NCBI GenBank assembly: GCA_904063045.1
Contig: CAJFCJ010000076.1
Span: 67,858-131,857, forward strand
Length of the DNA: 64,000 nt
Reading direction: 5' to 3'
From: Dimorphilus gyrociliatus
Lineage: Eukaryota > Annelida > Polychaeta > Dinophilidae
Both the position numbers and the translations under genes were made by a program. Within the stretch, counting starts at the first letter, position 1, and each line of letters starts with the position of its first letter. The notes under the pieces are model-generated. The model saw nothing but the letters and a program-made list of their open reading frames with translations. It did not search any database and was not told the DNA's origin. Of the stretch, positions 22,821-35,246 are shown one piece after another.

Positions 22821-24465
22821 TTATGGCTTTATCCTATTTTCAGTATCAACATGATTAACTGTCACATCTATTTCTTGGTTATTAGCCAATTTTAATCTTG
22901 TTGCATAATATTTTCTTCTGCCATCTTCATATAATTCTACTTCATATAAACATTTGGTTACATCTGCAGCTGTTATCTCATATGGTCCATTCCATTTAAA
23001 CTTGGTATCCTTTCTATACATCTGTGAATATTTTCTCTCCTAATATGTACCTACCTAATTGTCATCTTTATAGGTTGGTGGTTTTCTCATCAGGGTTATA
23101 TTAGCTCTATTCCTGTATTCCTTTTTCTTTATTACTGATTTACATATTGCAGTTGTCCTTAATTCATCCATGTCTTGCTTTCTATCAAATAAGAATTTGG
23201 TTGTTGGCTCTATTCTTGGAATTGTTAGCAATGTATCCAACATGTTTTGATTTCTAAGCCCATATAGTAATTCATGGGGAGTTTTTCCTGTACTTACAAC
23301 TGGAATTTGGTTGAGGCAGCCTTGAATAATTGGTAACTGCTTTACCCAATTGGTATACCCTTCTATTACCAGTAATTTATGTAGTGCTCCTCTTACTTCC
23401 AAGTTTCTTCTTTCTACTATGCCATTGCTTTGGCTATGAAAGGCTGTAGTTTTGATTTTCCTTACACCCAAGGATGTGACAAGCTCAGCAAATATCTCAC
23501 TTAAGAAGTTTCTTCCTTGATCAGTTAACATTTCGTCTGGTAGACCAAAATTAGGAAAATAATTATAAAACAAGTGTTTTAGAATCTCTTCTGAAGTTTG
23601 TCCCTTAAGAGGATACTGGTTTGTAAATCTTGACATATGATCTACAATAACCAAAATGTGCTTGAATGTATTATGTCCATTAAGAGGTCCAATAATATGC
23701 ATGGTAATTCTTTGTAGAGGCTCAACAGGATGTTGTGTTTCCATCAACTCATACCTATGGCTTGGTGCTCTTTTCTCTTGATTTGTTCCAGTACTTTTGT
23801 CAAAGCCACTTTATGTTCTTCTAAAGTGTTATTAAATATGATAATATCATCTATATAATTGAGGTAAAGTTTATCCATTCCATTTAAAACAAATGCTGCC
23901 ATAACATAGCTGAAGTGAGGTGGGGTATTTGCAAAACTAAATGGCACTCTATTAAACTCAAAGAGGCCAAATGGAGTTATAAATGCTGTTTTCCCTTTAT
24001 CTACTTTTATCTTAATGTGGTGGTAAGCACTTGTGAGGTCAAGTACAGAGACATATCTATTTTCTCCACCTAGTTAATCAAATAAATCTTCTTGATGAGG
24101 GACTGGATATCTGTTTTTCTTAGTCTGCTTGTTGAATTTTCTATAGTCAACACAAAAACTTTTTTTGTGTTCCTTCTTTCTTTTGTGCAAACACTTTTAC
24201 CTATTCTAATAATTCCACTATTCAGTAAGTCATTAACTTGCTCTTTACATTCATTCATGTTTATAGGTGGTAATCTGTATGGTCTTGAATGGGGTGGCTT
24301 CTTCAAAAAGAGAGGTGGTAAATCAAGTGTGCCAATATCTGTTTGATCTTTAGCCACAATCTCTTGAAATTCTGTAACAATAGTTATCAACTTTCTTCTT
24401 TCTTTTTCAATTCTGGTTAATTGCACTACCTTGTCTGAATTCTTTTGATTTCTGATCACTTCCAT
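22821..24465 (-). pseudogene. Ty3/gypsy pol remnant (RT and integrase)
   Basis: From 24465 leftwards: the RT start (PYRLPPINMNECKEQVNDLL, then GIIR), with a frameshift in the following VDYRK-like region; then the RT palm with GLFEFNRVPFSFANTPPHF and the catalytic YIDDII motif (23947-23744). RNase H is absent. The integrase core follows (23747-23055): the first catalytic Asp of the usual 'xDxIGPL' is replaced by His (MHIIGPLNG), the second is present (LTDQGRNF), and so is the Glu (SQSNGIVERRN). A GPY-type C-terminal module (FKWNGPYEI) ends at 22821. The RNase H deletion, frameshifts and Asp-to-His change make it dead. Confidence 0.85.
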
Positions 24466-24879
24466 TGAGGTTTTATCCTTAAGAGTAAATAATGTTTTTA
24501 AGTAAGTTTCTTTTCCATTCTCTTCTGTATATTAAATAATAATTTTTCGAAATTAGAATCATAAACAATTATTTTTTCTGGAAAAAAGAATGGTGGACAA
24601 TGATAGATGGAGCCACTACTGAATATACTGCCCATGCAACAATTGTAAAATTTTACTATAAATTGAAATTATTTCTTTCTCTCTTCTTAACACAGTAAAT
24701 GTGATGTTTCTATATCTTTTAAGTCTTTCTTTATTAAATGGTTTGTTCCAATTTTATTTTTTAACATTTGACAATTTTTATGAAAATTTTTTAATAATTC
24801 TTTAAACCTAGTTGGCGGCATTCAAAAAGGTTAGGCAAAAGCAAGGTCTAGATTAGGGTTAGGATAAAATCATACATTT

Positions 24880-25080
24880 ATGGCCACTTTCTACTACATC
24901 CAAAATACATGCCACCACTCTCCATATTTCATCACCTGAAGTCCTTTTCATTATTGGTAGTCCATGTCCTAAAATCATCAGGTCTACTTAAAGAGAATCT
25001 AGCCTCATCCTAAAAATAAGTCTTGACCACTCTAGATTTTCACTAATTTTTTTGGGATAATAATATTTTCTCCATTTACA
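24880..25080 (-). pseudogene. Tc1/mariner-type transposase scrap
   Basis: The minus strand reads DEARFSLSRPDDFRTW, matching the 'F-S-D-E-S-R-F' block around the second catalytic Asp of Tc1/mariner transposases, followed by a Gly-rich MESGGMYFG. Stops and short length show a fragment only. Confidence 0.45.
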
Positions 25081-25344
25081 ATCTTTAGAGGTGAGATCTG
25101 TTCTTTGCCTGATTCTTTTGTATTTGTAGTACAGATGTCTCTTAAGCATTTGATAAAATTTAACTGCCTAATATATAACCTTAAAAAGTTTCAAATCAGA
25201 AGGAATACATTCATTTATCTTTGTTCTTTTATTGTTAATAACTGCTGTTTTTATAATTATAATTGAACTTCTCTATCCAAAAAACATTATGCAGAAATAA
25301 TAATCCCATGGACATTAGATGACAGAAATATTCCATTTTTAACC

Positions 25345-25450
25345 GGATGCGACAGAAAACATCAATAAATCACTGCTTTTACCCTAACCATAATCCAGCC
25401 CTTGTCTGTACCTAAACATTTTCCATTACCCCTAACCCTTAGATGAGACT
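25345..25450. mobile_element. MITE family M1, copy 2 (truncated)
   Basis: The left terminus GGATGCGACAGAAAAC and the internal 'cttttaccctaaccataatc' are present, then similarity fades near 'aacccttagatgagac'. The right terminal repeat is missing. Confidence 0.6.
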
Positions 25451-25936
25451 GAACAATGAAGATTAACAGATTTTACAGTTGTTATTAATCTTTGCTTTTC
25501 AGCAAAAATTTGAGTTCCTTGATTTACATAAAAGATTTACTTCTTTAACTCTAATAAATTTTGGATTAACATTTTTAAAAATGTTGTTGAAGGAAGCTTG
25601 AATGATTCCTGAAGAATTCTTTGCCTTCAGATTTTTTATTATAATGTTGATGAATATCATTCCTCTGTAGTCTTATCTTAACAGAATGCGGGAGAAGCAA
25701 ATACCCAAATCTAGCTAGGGTTAGAGAAAATACTGAAAGAAGAGCAATTCAGATAAAATTATAAAATTATTCTATATAATATAACATATAATACATTCCA
25801 TATGTTCATATTTCATATTAACTTTGTAATGTTAATTTAAAGGGGATAATCAACCTAATTTTATGATATTGCTTAGGTATTTCATGACTAGCCTTCTGCA
25901 GTGAAAATTTTGATATTTTATTTAACAACATCAATA
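25451..25936. other. Upstream region of receptor gene A
   Basis: AT-rich, no gene. It presumably holds the promoter and 5' UTR of the gene starting at 25937. No distinctive promoter motif is visible. Confidence 0.3.
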
Positions 25937-28900
25937 ATGACAACAAAATGGTGCTCTTATCAATTTGGTTTATTTACTCTTCTATTTCCTTTAATTGATA
26001 GTTTTCTCTGTGACTTCAAAGGAAGAATATTGTCGCACAACCTAGACAGCGAGACTACAGCAAATTATTCAATGAGAATACTAAAAGAAGACAATGTATC
26101 TGTCTATGGCAAGATTTACATAAGTGTAACTCCAGCAAGGGAAAAGCAAAGTCTGGCCTTTGGTGTTGACATAACAGCTGAATTTCATAGAAAACTTTGT
26201 AGACATTTAGGTTATGATACTATACATTTTATTGCTGAAGTATGTGATCCACAGAATGGAAAGTATCACCTCGTCTTTTCACTTTTTTTATATTAAATTT
26301 TTAAAAATTAATTAAATAGAAACTTTAAAACTGATAATAGTAAATACTCAAGGAAAGCATGTTTTGTAAGATATCAGCAATAGAATATCTTATCTCTCAC
26401 TCTATAGATATATAACTGTTTCTTGTTTTTAACAGAAGAGCAATTGTCAACAAATATAGAACCATTGCTTCGTATTGTTTAAAATGCTTTAAAATTAAAT
26501 CTCCAAGTAAGAGTAGTATTATTGAATGTTTGGCAACAGGAAAAAATGTCCACTAGAATGCAAAATAGTTTGTCACCTGGTAGACATTTTATTCTGGATT
26601 CATTGAATTTTTGAATTAAGACTACTTTGCTATTTCTTGAATTTTGCAGTTGTGTTTGCAATTCTTAATACTCAATATCAAAAATACCTGCTTTTTGTTA
26701 GATATAAAATGAAAATCTATTTATTATTACAAAAAAAACATTCAAATAGAAGAATTTGTGACAAAATTCAATTTTATAAAAATAGATTGGATTTTGCAGT
26801 AATTGAAAACAAAAGATTTGCTGTACAGTTTACCAATGAAACAATGTTCTTGAAACTTGTTGAAAATTCTTCACTCACCTATGAAGTCATAAAATGCAGT
26901 AAAAATGAACTTCAAGGTGATTAAGCTATTGAAAAATAAAAAAAGACTGTCATTAATATAATAATTACTTTTTTTTAGATATTACGTCACTTCCTATGTC
27001 AGAATTTCATAAATTATTTATTTTTGAACAAAAATTACAAAATAGAATATCATTTATGTTTTTGTCAAAAACTCTTGGTTATTTTCCAGTTATAATTAAA
27101 GATTTAATTTCACATTCTCACAACAGCATTCGTTTGATGTGTAATATTGGAGGGAAAATACACCTTCCATTTTCAACAATTGTTGAAAGAATTGCAGAAA
27201 CATTTGGATCAAAATGCCCAACATTAAGTTACAATGTTGAGAATTTACAAGTTGGAATATTACGCAATTGTAAATGGAATACTGAACCATACAGTGGTTG
27301 CGAAATGCATTATGGATTTAAGATGGGTTATGTTATTGCTGGATATTGTCAAGAACATTTTAAAAAAAATACCAGTTTGAACATTAAATTCAATTTGTAT
27401 TTCTTTTGTAGTTTGTAAAAAAAATATGTCAGATGATACTTTTATGTTGTTCAACTCTATAAAAGAATATACATTGGCGGGAAACGAACGGGACCGAGAC
27501 ATCCTTCGTGGAATGCTCTTCCTATACCATAATAATTCTTGGTTCCGGCCAATCATTAAGAATTTAAAGAGTTTTGAGGTTGAAGCAGTCTGCGTATTGT
27601 TTGGTTATAAGAATGGTCTATTAATAAAGGGCAACAATTCTCTTGATCTAAGAATCAGGGCCCATTATGCTTTCACTTTATCTTGTCCAAATCCTTTGAG
27701 TATATCAGAATGTGTTAGAAAAGTTAATTATTCCTTTACAAGGTAAAAAAATAAATTCTAAATTTAAAGAAAAGACAAACTTTTTGATAGTCAGGATAAA
27801 TTTGGAGGTTCACCAAGCCTATACTCCCACTATAATATAGAGTGTAATGATAACGAAAGTAAAATGAGAAATAAGACAGATTCTTCAAACTAATAATCAA
27901 TTTTTTAATAGATATTAAATGCCAAAATAGAAATGCCTTTAATTTTGATAGTGGCTGTTACATTCATGTTGAATATAATAGAACAATGTCAATTGATGAT
28001 TCAGTAAAAGAATGTGAAAAGAGAAATTCATTTCTACCATATTTATCATTCAAAGAATATTCACTTTTACATTGGTTAACGAAAGGTGTTCAACAATCCA
28101 TTTTCACAATTAGCAGGATTATGCCCGGAAGTACGTAAACAGTATATATTTATATATATATATATATATAACTATTTCTTTAACAAACATATTGAAAGTA
28201 TTAAAATTGGTCAACGATTCAAGAGAACAACAGCATCTTGTATATGACGACATGAAACCGTACAACTTTCATGGTTTTACTCTCAATTTTCAAACAAGGT
28301 AAACAGTAATTTTGAAATAAAATATGATTAATTAATTAGGATATATTTTTCAAGATTTCTCGATTCCTGCTTCTCGTTATTCAGGCTAAAACCTTTCCAA
28401 ATGTTTTTTTATCCAAAATCCGATTTAAAATGCTTTTATTTAGAAAATATCAACAATCCTAGTTTAATATCATATATAACAGTCGATTTTAGTTGCCATC
28501 AAAGAATAATGAAAGATACTTTTTGTAAATTTCCATGTTAGTATGATTTTAGATTATGTTTTTTATGGAAAAGTAGACGCCTAATCCTTCTTATCGTAAA
28601 CAACAACAAAAAAATAGACGACTTCAACTTTTCGCTATCAATAGAAATGGAGAATAAAACTTTTGTTGGATGTAATGGAAATTTTTTTCATTGTATTGAA
28701 GATGGTCTATGTGTCAATTCGATAAATGTTTGCGATGGTGTGAAAGATTGCTTTTCCGGTGAAGATGAGAGAAATTGTTCAGATAATTCCGTATTCTTTT
28801 GCGATTTAAATACAACAATTCCTAGCCGATACGTTTGCGATTACGTCTACGATTGCCATAATAAACTGGACGAAATTTTTTGCAGTATGATATTTAAATT

Positions 28901-31900
28901 GTATAATCTATAAAACTTGTTTTTTTTTTTTCCATTTTCCATAAGAAATGACAGATTGTAATCTTCAATTTCGGTAAAAAGATAATATGAATACGTTGAT
29001 AGATTTTATATAAACTCACCATTTTTTTTTTTTAACACAGATGCGATAATATGCAATGTATCGATAAAAATCTAGTTTGCGATGATGAGAAACACTGTTT
29101 CGATTCAAGCGATGAAAAATGTTCAATAGAAGATTTTAATACTAATCATTTACCAAAAGAAGGTTTTCAATTGTAAAAAGTTCATTTTTATATTAATAAA
29201 ACATTTTCTAACTCACAAGTTTGTGAAAAATACAACAAATTTCAATGCGATAATAAGTGTATATCGAAGAGTAAAGTTTGCGATTTTTATTCTAATTGTT
29301 ACGATGAAAAAGATGAAAAGACTAGTGAATGCCAATCTTTGGATAAATTCAATAATTTTGATTGTTCCGCTTTAAAAAATTTGACAGAATTCAAATGTCA
29401 AGTTGTTTATACTTCGATGGGAAAGCTTTTAACTAAAGTACACTTCCCTTTCTTAGCTTTGGATGAATGTAATAGAAAAGATTGTCCAATTGGTCAATAC
29501 TTGTGTAAACTTAGTAAATACTGTATATCTATTAAACAAGTATGCGATGGAATTGTACATTGTACTCATTACGATGACGAATTTAATTGCGGTACAATCC
29601 TTTTACATAGTTTTTTTTAGCCAAACATCGCAAATAATACAAAGTACTCAATTGATAGAAAATTTTAGACCAAAAGGCTACTTAAAATGTAGAAATGAGC
29701 ATCTTTTTGTTCCTTTAAACAACATTTGCAATGGTATAATTGATTGTAAATTTGGAAATGATGAATTATATTGTAATTTAAGCATAAATTGCCCAAGTAA
29801 TTGTCTATGTAAACAATTTCACAGCATTGAATGTTCAATGAAAACTAATGAATTAAATCTAAAGACAATTCTTTCAAGTCATTTTAAAACTATAGAAATT
29901 TCAGACAAAGCCAATAATGTAAAATTTCCATCAATTGAAAATACTTTTGCAACTGTGTTGTCATTTCAAAATTCTTCAATTTTCAATTTTCAAATATCAA
30001 TTAATTTTCCAAATGTTATTTATCTGTCTTTTAAAGATTGTAAATCATTGAACATATCTAGAATACTTTTAAATCCATTAAACAATTTACAACAATTATA
30101 TATTAGAAATTCAATTATAAAAATGGATAATTTTACATCATTAAAAAATGCTAGAAATTTATTATCCATTAATTTTTATTCAATAAATTTGAATTATTTA
30201 AATGAAAAATTTTTGTTAAATTTAAGAAAACTTGAAAATTTAACAATTGAAAATTGTATTATAAATGATTTTCATAGAAATATATTCAATTCTTTAACGT
30301 CTCTTCAACGTTTATTATTAAAAAATACGAAAATACCAATGAAATATAAAAGTGCGTTGATAAAACCATTGAAATCTCTTCGAGTATTGCATAGTGAATA
30401 TTTTTCATTTTGCTGTTTTTCCTGGCAATATACAAAACATATTAAAAAGTGTTATCCAACGCAATCTTTATTCAATTCTTGTAGCGATCTCCTCGAATCG
30501 AAATCGCTTCGTTCAGTTCTTTGGATTCTATCAATTTGCGCTATCATTGAAAATTTTATATCAATTTGTTTTAGAGGATTAATTTCGAAAAAGCAGAAAA
30601 ATTGGTTTCATTTGACCTTGTCCCTTGCTGATTTTTGTACATCAATATACTTGCTTATTGTTGGAAGTGTTGACGCATTCTACAGAGGTGAATATATAGA
30701 AAATGATTACAATTGGAGAAATAGCGTCTTCTGTAAAGCAATTGGATGGTTTTGCAGTTGGTCAATATTACTATCATCTCAGAGTCTTTTTCTAATAACA
30801 GTAGAAAGATATGCAATTATCGTTCATCCATTCAAGAGAATATTTGCAAGACCAATAATATTTATATTCATTGCTATTATGTTTATAATTGCAGGACTGA
30901 TATCGGCAATTCCATTATTTGCATATAATGTAAGGGCTAGAAATACTGGAAGATAAATAAGTTATGATATTTTATGTCCAATATATTAGACGTTCTATTC
31001 CAAAAGTCCAGTTTGTTTTACCTTGCACATCTCTAGTGAAAAGGTAGAAGGATGGCTGTATTCTTTTCTAGTTTTTGGGATATTAATGTCCGTTACGTGC
31101 TTAGTCATTTTTGGTTTATATTTAAGAATTTGGAGAGAGACGCTCAAGGCAAAACAACTAATCAATAACAAAGAATTTTATAAAAATCAGCAGAAAAAGT
31201 TCAAATTAAATATATTTTTAATAGTAACAACAAATTTATGTTGCTGGTTTCCGGTTTCAGTTTTAGGTATACCCCTTTTTTAAACATCTTATGTAAAGTT
31301 ATTTCACCTCAATTAACTCAATTCTCTTCTATTACATGAAATGGAACAGGAGTATACACTACATTCTTTAATTTAATTATTAAGAAAGATATCTATGTTG
31401 CCATAGTGATTGTTATATTACCTTTAAACTCTGTTATAAATCCACTATTATATACTCTAAGAGATATAAAGCTCTATTACTCATCATTGAGACAGAAGGG
31501 AGAAAAGAAGATGTAATTAAATATAGATTTTATTAAATGATAATTAATCTTAACTTTTACAGATTGAATCAAATTAATGACGTCGTAGCGTTAAATCTTT
31601 CAAATTGTTTTTATTAGAATAACATAAAAATAAAACTAGTTAGGAAATTTCAATACTGTTTTCTCTTTTCCAGATTTATCATATATTCAATTATTGAATA
31701 ATTGCTTAGTGGATAAAAATTCACTAATCTTTTTAGAAAGACTTAGGAATAATCAAAAATTTTACAAAATGGAAAATATTTATGAAATTGGAAGAGATAT
31801 TTGCAAACTTTTAAAAGTTGCTCATAAAAACAATCTCTCTTACAATGGTTTTATTGATTTTTCAAATATTTACCTAATTGTTTGTATATTGTTTTATTTA

Positions 31901-32079
31901 TTCATTTTAGAATGACTTTTCTCCATATTATATCTTTGTAGGTAAATAGAAATGGTAAATTTTATAATTTAACAACTAAACATCTGGTTTCCGCAAAGGA
32001 AGAGGAATTAAAGAAAGATATGATCAGTTTTGGTACATTTTTAAAGAAAGTCCTTCAAAAACGGATACACTTCATTTAG
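25937..32079 (+). CDS. GRL101-like 7TM receptor with SRCR/CTLD/LDLa/LRR ectodomain and kinase-like tail (gene A)
   Basis: Nineteen exons join in phase (4767 nt, 1588 aa): 25937-26262, 26436-26506, 26650-26916, 26979-27347, 27412-27722, 27795-27858, 27912-28130, 28199-28298, 28385-28536, 28618-28884, 28946-28973, 29041-29162, 29220-29591, 29659-30929, 30990-31266, 31350-31512, 31563-31606, 31674-31879, 31942-32079. Domains: signal peptide; SRCR-like modules to ~residue 469 (e.g. FEVAVCVLFGY-like 'VEAVCVLFGYKNG'); C-type-lectin-like ~470-626 (SGCYIHVEYNRTMSIDDSVK ... C); six LDLa repeats ~630-927 (CDGVKDC..GEDERNC type); LRRs; 7TM ~1180-1450 with ERY after TM3 and NPLLY in TM7; then ~130 residues like a kinase C-lobe (ICKLLKVAHKNN ... 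FIDFSNIYL ... KKDMISFG) without HRD or DFG. The family is a G-protein-coupled receptor at the plasma membrane. The ligand is unknown. Confidence 0.75.
31563..32079 (+). other. Kinase-C-lobe-like tail of gene A
   Basis: Three exons after TM7 encode a segment whose order matches kinase helix E, catalytic-loop and helix F: 'IGRDICKLLKVAHKNN', 'LSYNGFIDFSNIYL' (HRDxxxxN position with only the Asn kept) and 'KKDMISFGTFLKKVL' (the 'D-V-Y-S-F-G' helix F start). There is no glycine loop, VAIK lysine or DFG. Gene B has the same block and the same intron phases. Kinase ancestry is inferred from motif order. Catalysis is not expected. Confidence 0.4.
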
Positions 32080-32830
32080 ATTATAATTTTGCTGATATGA
32101 CAAATTTTTTCATTTAATAAATAATTAATGTCATTAGTAAAATAATTTAAATTAGTATAAAAAGACTCCAAATAGACTTCTTCCAATTCCTTCTAAAAAC
32201 CATAAAAGACAAATATATCCATATATGAAATATACTTATCAAATTTTGGTACCAAAGAGAATTTTCAACTTTTCAAGCTCATTCGTAAATGTCATGATAA
32301 AGAAGAAATCATCAAAGAAAACATTTCTTAAAATTAGAGTGCTTTCTAAAATATCTTGCTTTGCTCTGTTGTCCTTTGTAGTTTTAAAGAATTCTATCAA
32401 GTATTTAGCCTTCTAAGGGAAGAATTACAGGGGACCAATGATTTAAAATCATTAAACATTGAAATGTTTTCCCTCTTCCAGTTTCAGTAGATTATTGTTT
32501 TCTTTTTAAAAATGCGAGCCTGCAGCAATATAAGAAAGATAAGAAAGGTCTAATTCATCAATTATTCTTCTTCTAATGTCAACATACACCATTCTCTCTT
32601 CAATACTAGCAATAGAACTATACATCTATGTGAGCTATTATTTGAACAATCCATCAACAGAAGATGTTGTCTTTTTGAAGAAAGAAGCCCTCCTCAATTT
32701 CATTTATTCTTACCAAAATTAAGGCTTAACAAAAGCTTAAGGACTAGACAGGAGAAAAGACTTTATGGACTGTATGGTTAGGGCTAAAAATTTAGAAAAT
32801 GTACTTTTTACTTGAAATTAAATGATAAGC
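32080..32830. other. Intergenic after gene A
   Basis: No gene is supported. Short frames at 32225-32416 have no domain. Confidence 0.35.
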
Positions 32831-32833
32831 TAA

Positions 32834-33500
32834 TCATAGAATTTGGCAAACTGAATGTAGACTTATTTCTCCATCTGGATAGGGTGTCAGTAATGTAGTA
32901 TCAAATTGCATTGGTTCTGCTTCTGCTGTTCTCTGTCCCCTAATTCTGTCTTGAGGCATTCGTACACTTGAACTACCAACTTGCATTTCATGACTTGAAT
33001 TTCCATACTTAGTGGAGTTTTCAGGAGATTTTAATAAAACATACTGGTCGTGTTTCATAACCAAAGCTTCACTATCAATAGTAGCACCAAAATTCTTTGT
33101 TCTCTCTCTGTATATTCTTCCATTTTTAGCATTAACTCACTAATTTCCTTGTCATCTTTAATTGTTTTATTGGTAGAGGGGTCATTTCCTGCACTAGACA
33201 TAGTAAGAAGATGAGGATCCTGCAACTGCATCAAGTATGTGCTTTCCTGAAGTAGGGTTGTAGGTAAGTATTGATCCAAATAGAGCGAAATTATAAATGA
33301 ACCCCTTGGAAAGGATATTTGAGTGTGCCCACTTTATACAATTTGAGCTATTCTGACAAACTTTTCCCAGTCATAAGAGTATGGCCTAAGAAGAAGGATT
33401 TGAGTTGTCTATAATATACCTTATCCTATTCCTTGTGAAGGCATTTGGTTTGGCATCTGTATTTTGTATCTGTCTGAATACTGCATTGTTGTCTGTGTGA
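32834..33500 (-). pseudogene. Retroelement-like ORF remnant with frameshift
   Basis: A minus-strand frame from 33279 (MDQYLPTTLLQESTYLMQL ... EISELMLKMEEYTE) continues after a one-base shift near 33060 as ALVMKHDQYVLLKSPENSTK to a stop at 32834. The sequence just upstream (CTATTTGGATCAATACTT) resembles the end of R2, so it may be the start of the gag region of the R2 element. About 33500-33390 minus reads VTFHTDNNAVFRQIQN, vaguely like an RNase H start. No firm family call. Confidence 0.35.
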
Positions 33501-34015
33501 AAGGTAACCTCTATTCTTTCATAATGAATTCACATGGTTGACACAATTCATCTGGATTTTTTAATAGAAAATACTATTACAAATATAATTTTTATCATCT
33601 TTCACTTCATAATAATGTGACACTTTCATTCAGAGCTAAAGGAAATATAAATCTACAATTGAATACAACTGTTGATGAGCATCCTGAATAAAATGGTACA
33701 CTAAATATGAAACAGTTTTCTTGTTGAATATTTATATATTAACTCCATTTCAGAATCAAATAAAACCACTTCAACAGTTCCATTTGAAAAAACAAAGTCA
33801 TCTATAGTATCTTCTCTAATTCCAGAAAGATCAACTAATCGTCTAATAGGTACTATTTTTGAGAATACATTGGAAACAGATGCCATGGCATAACCATCAA
33901 CTCAAAGATATATAACGTCACATGATCATGGTGAAAATGAATGAATTTCATTGTATCTCTTGCATTTGAGAATGTGACAGGCAAAGTTTATCAATTACCA
34001 TGCATGGATGCGACA
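33501..34015. other. Intergenic, no supported gene
   Basis: Short frames only. The minus-strand frame at 33701-33886 has no recognised domain. Confidence 0.3.
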
Positions 34016-34212
34016 GAAAACGTCCACAAATTGGTGCTTTTACCCTAACCCTAACCCAGCCCTCGGCTGTTTCTAACTTTTTCCATTAGCCCTAACCCTT
34101 AGAGGAGACCCTCCTAAGTACAAATCAGTTGCTCTCTTCTTCTTCCTAACCATTTCTTAATCCAAAATTTAGTCTTGAAATTTCTCATTTGTGGACATTT
34201 TCTATCGACCCC
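34016..34212. mobile_element. MITE family M1, copy 3
   Basis: It starts GGATGCGACAGAAAACGTCC and ends GACATTTTCTATCGACCCC. Internally it has 'taccctaaccctaaccc'. Flanks ACCATGCAT and AACATGCAG form an imperfect 9-bp target duplication. It lies between receptor genes A and B. Confidence 0.75.
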
Positions 34213-34481
34213 AACATGCAGATATAATATCATAATGATAAAGTCAAAAAATGTACTCTCTGTAATGGAAGACTCCTCTGTTGCATTGAAATATCTGTCA
34301 AGATGCAATATGATAATCTTTTCACAAACGCAGAAATCTTTTGCAGAAATGAAGAGATAACAATAAAATCCATTAGCCATATGATAATATGGAATAAGCT
34401 ATTGTTGAACTTCTGAAAACAAATAAATGTAAACTGTTAAACAAACTTACTTTGTTTAAAGCAGCCTATTAATTTACAGTT

Positions 34482-35207
34482 TTGCCTGTGAAAACAGATT
34501 CTCTGCCAAATGTTGATTATTCGAAAAGAGTGGCTAATTTTACAAGGCAAAAACTAAGGCCAAGTGAACCAAAAGAAGTACACTTTTATTTAAATACAGA
34601 TTTCATCCCAGATGATTTTTTGAAAGATGCCATCTGTGAAAATAAAGAGAGAATTCTTATTTTTGGTAGCAGCCATCAACTTAATTTGCTTGGTCAGTCA
34701 AAACACTGGTTCATTGATGGGACATTTAAAATGGTAAAGGATCCTTTTTATCAGCTCTTATCTATATGCAGCTATGTCCAGAAAGATGGTGAAATGAAAC
34801 ATATTCCATTGGCATTTATTTTTATGACATCAAAGAAAAGAAAGAGTTATAAAAAAGCATTTAAGGTATCATTTTGAGAAATTCATTCTTTAACTACTTT
34901 CAGATGAATGTTTCATTCTTCAGAGTGTCAGACACATGACTGGTATGCCACAGCCTGAGAAGATGACAATTAATTTTGAGATGGGTCTGTGGAGAGCTGT
35001 ATCCAAAATATATTCGGAATCACAAATTCATGGATGTGTATTCCATTTTATATAGCAAGCAATATATAGGAAAATACAGGTAAAACATTTAATTTAACCT
35101 TTAAGGTTTGTCTTTACAATTATGATCCATCAAGTCCCTTGGATACTCTGGAAAGTATATGGAGAACGGAGAGGACTGGAGAGACATGAGAAAGCTGATG
35201 GCTTTAC
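34482..35207 (+). pseudogene. MULE transposase remnant, copy 3, ending at assembly gap
   Basis: Motifs in order: TDFIPDDFLKDAICENKERI; HWFIDGTFKMVKDPFYQLLS; IPLAFIFMTSKKRKSYKKAF; MGLWRAVSKIYSE; GCVFHF (then a TAG) QAIYRKIQ; and after an intron LGYSGKYMENGEDW with DMRKLMAL immediately before the N run. These match copy 2. The C-terminal RTNNDVEGFHN exon is missing, so the gap cuts the element. Confidence 0.7.
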
Positions 35208-35217
35208 NNNNNNNNNN
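35208..35217. other. Assembly gap (10 N)
   Basis: Ten unknown bases join the interrupted MULE coding sequence on the left to an intron/exon of receptor gene B on the right. A run of 10 is probably a placeholder of unknown true length. Confidence 0.95.
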
Positions 35218-35246
35218 ATTTGACTCAAATATTTCCCTTCTTCCAG

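Noticed and set aside
31607-31673. End of receptor A at a stop after TM7
   Set aside because: Donor and acceptor sites give phase-consistent exons beyond TM7, and the downstream block is conserved in the paralogue, so the longer model is preferred; transcripts are needed.
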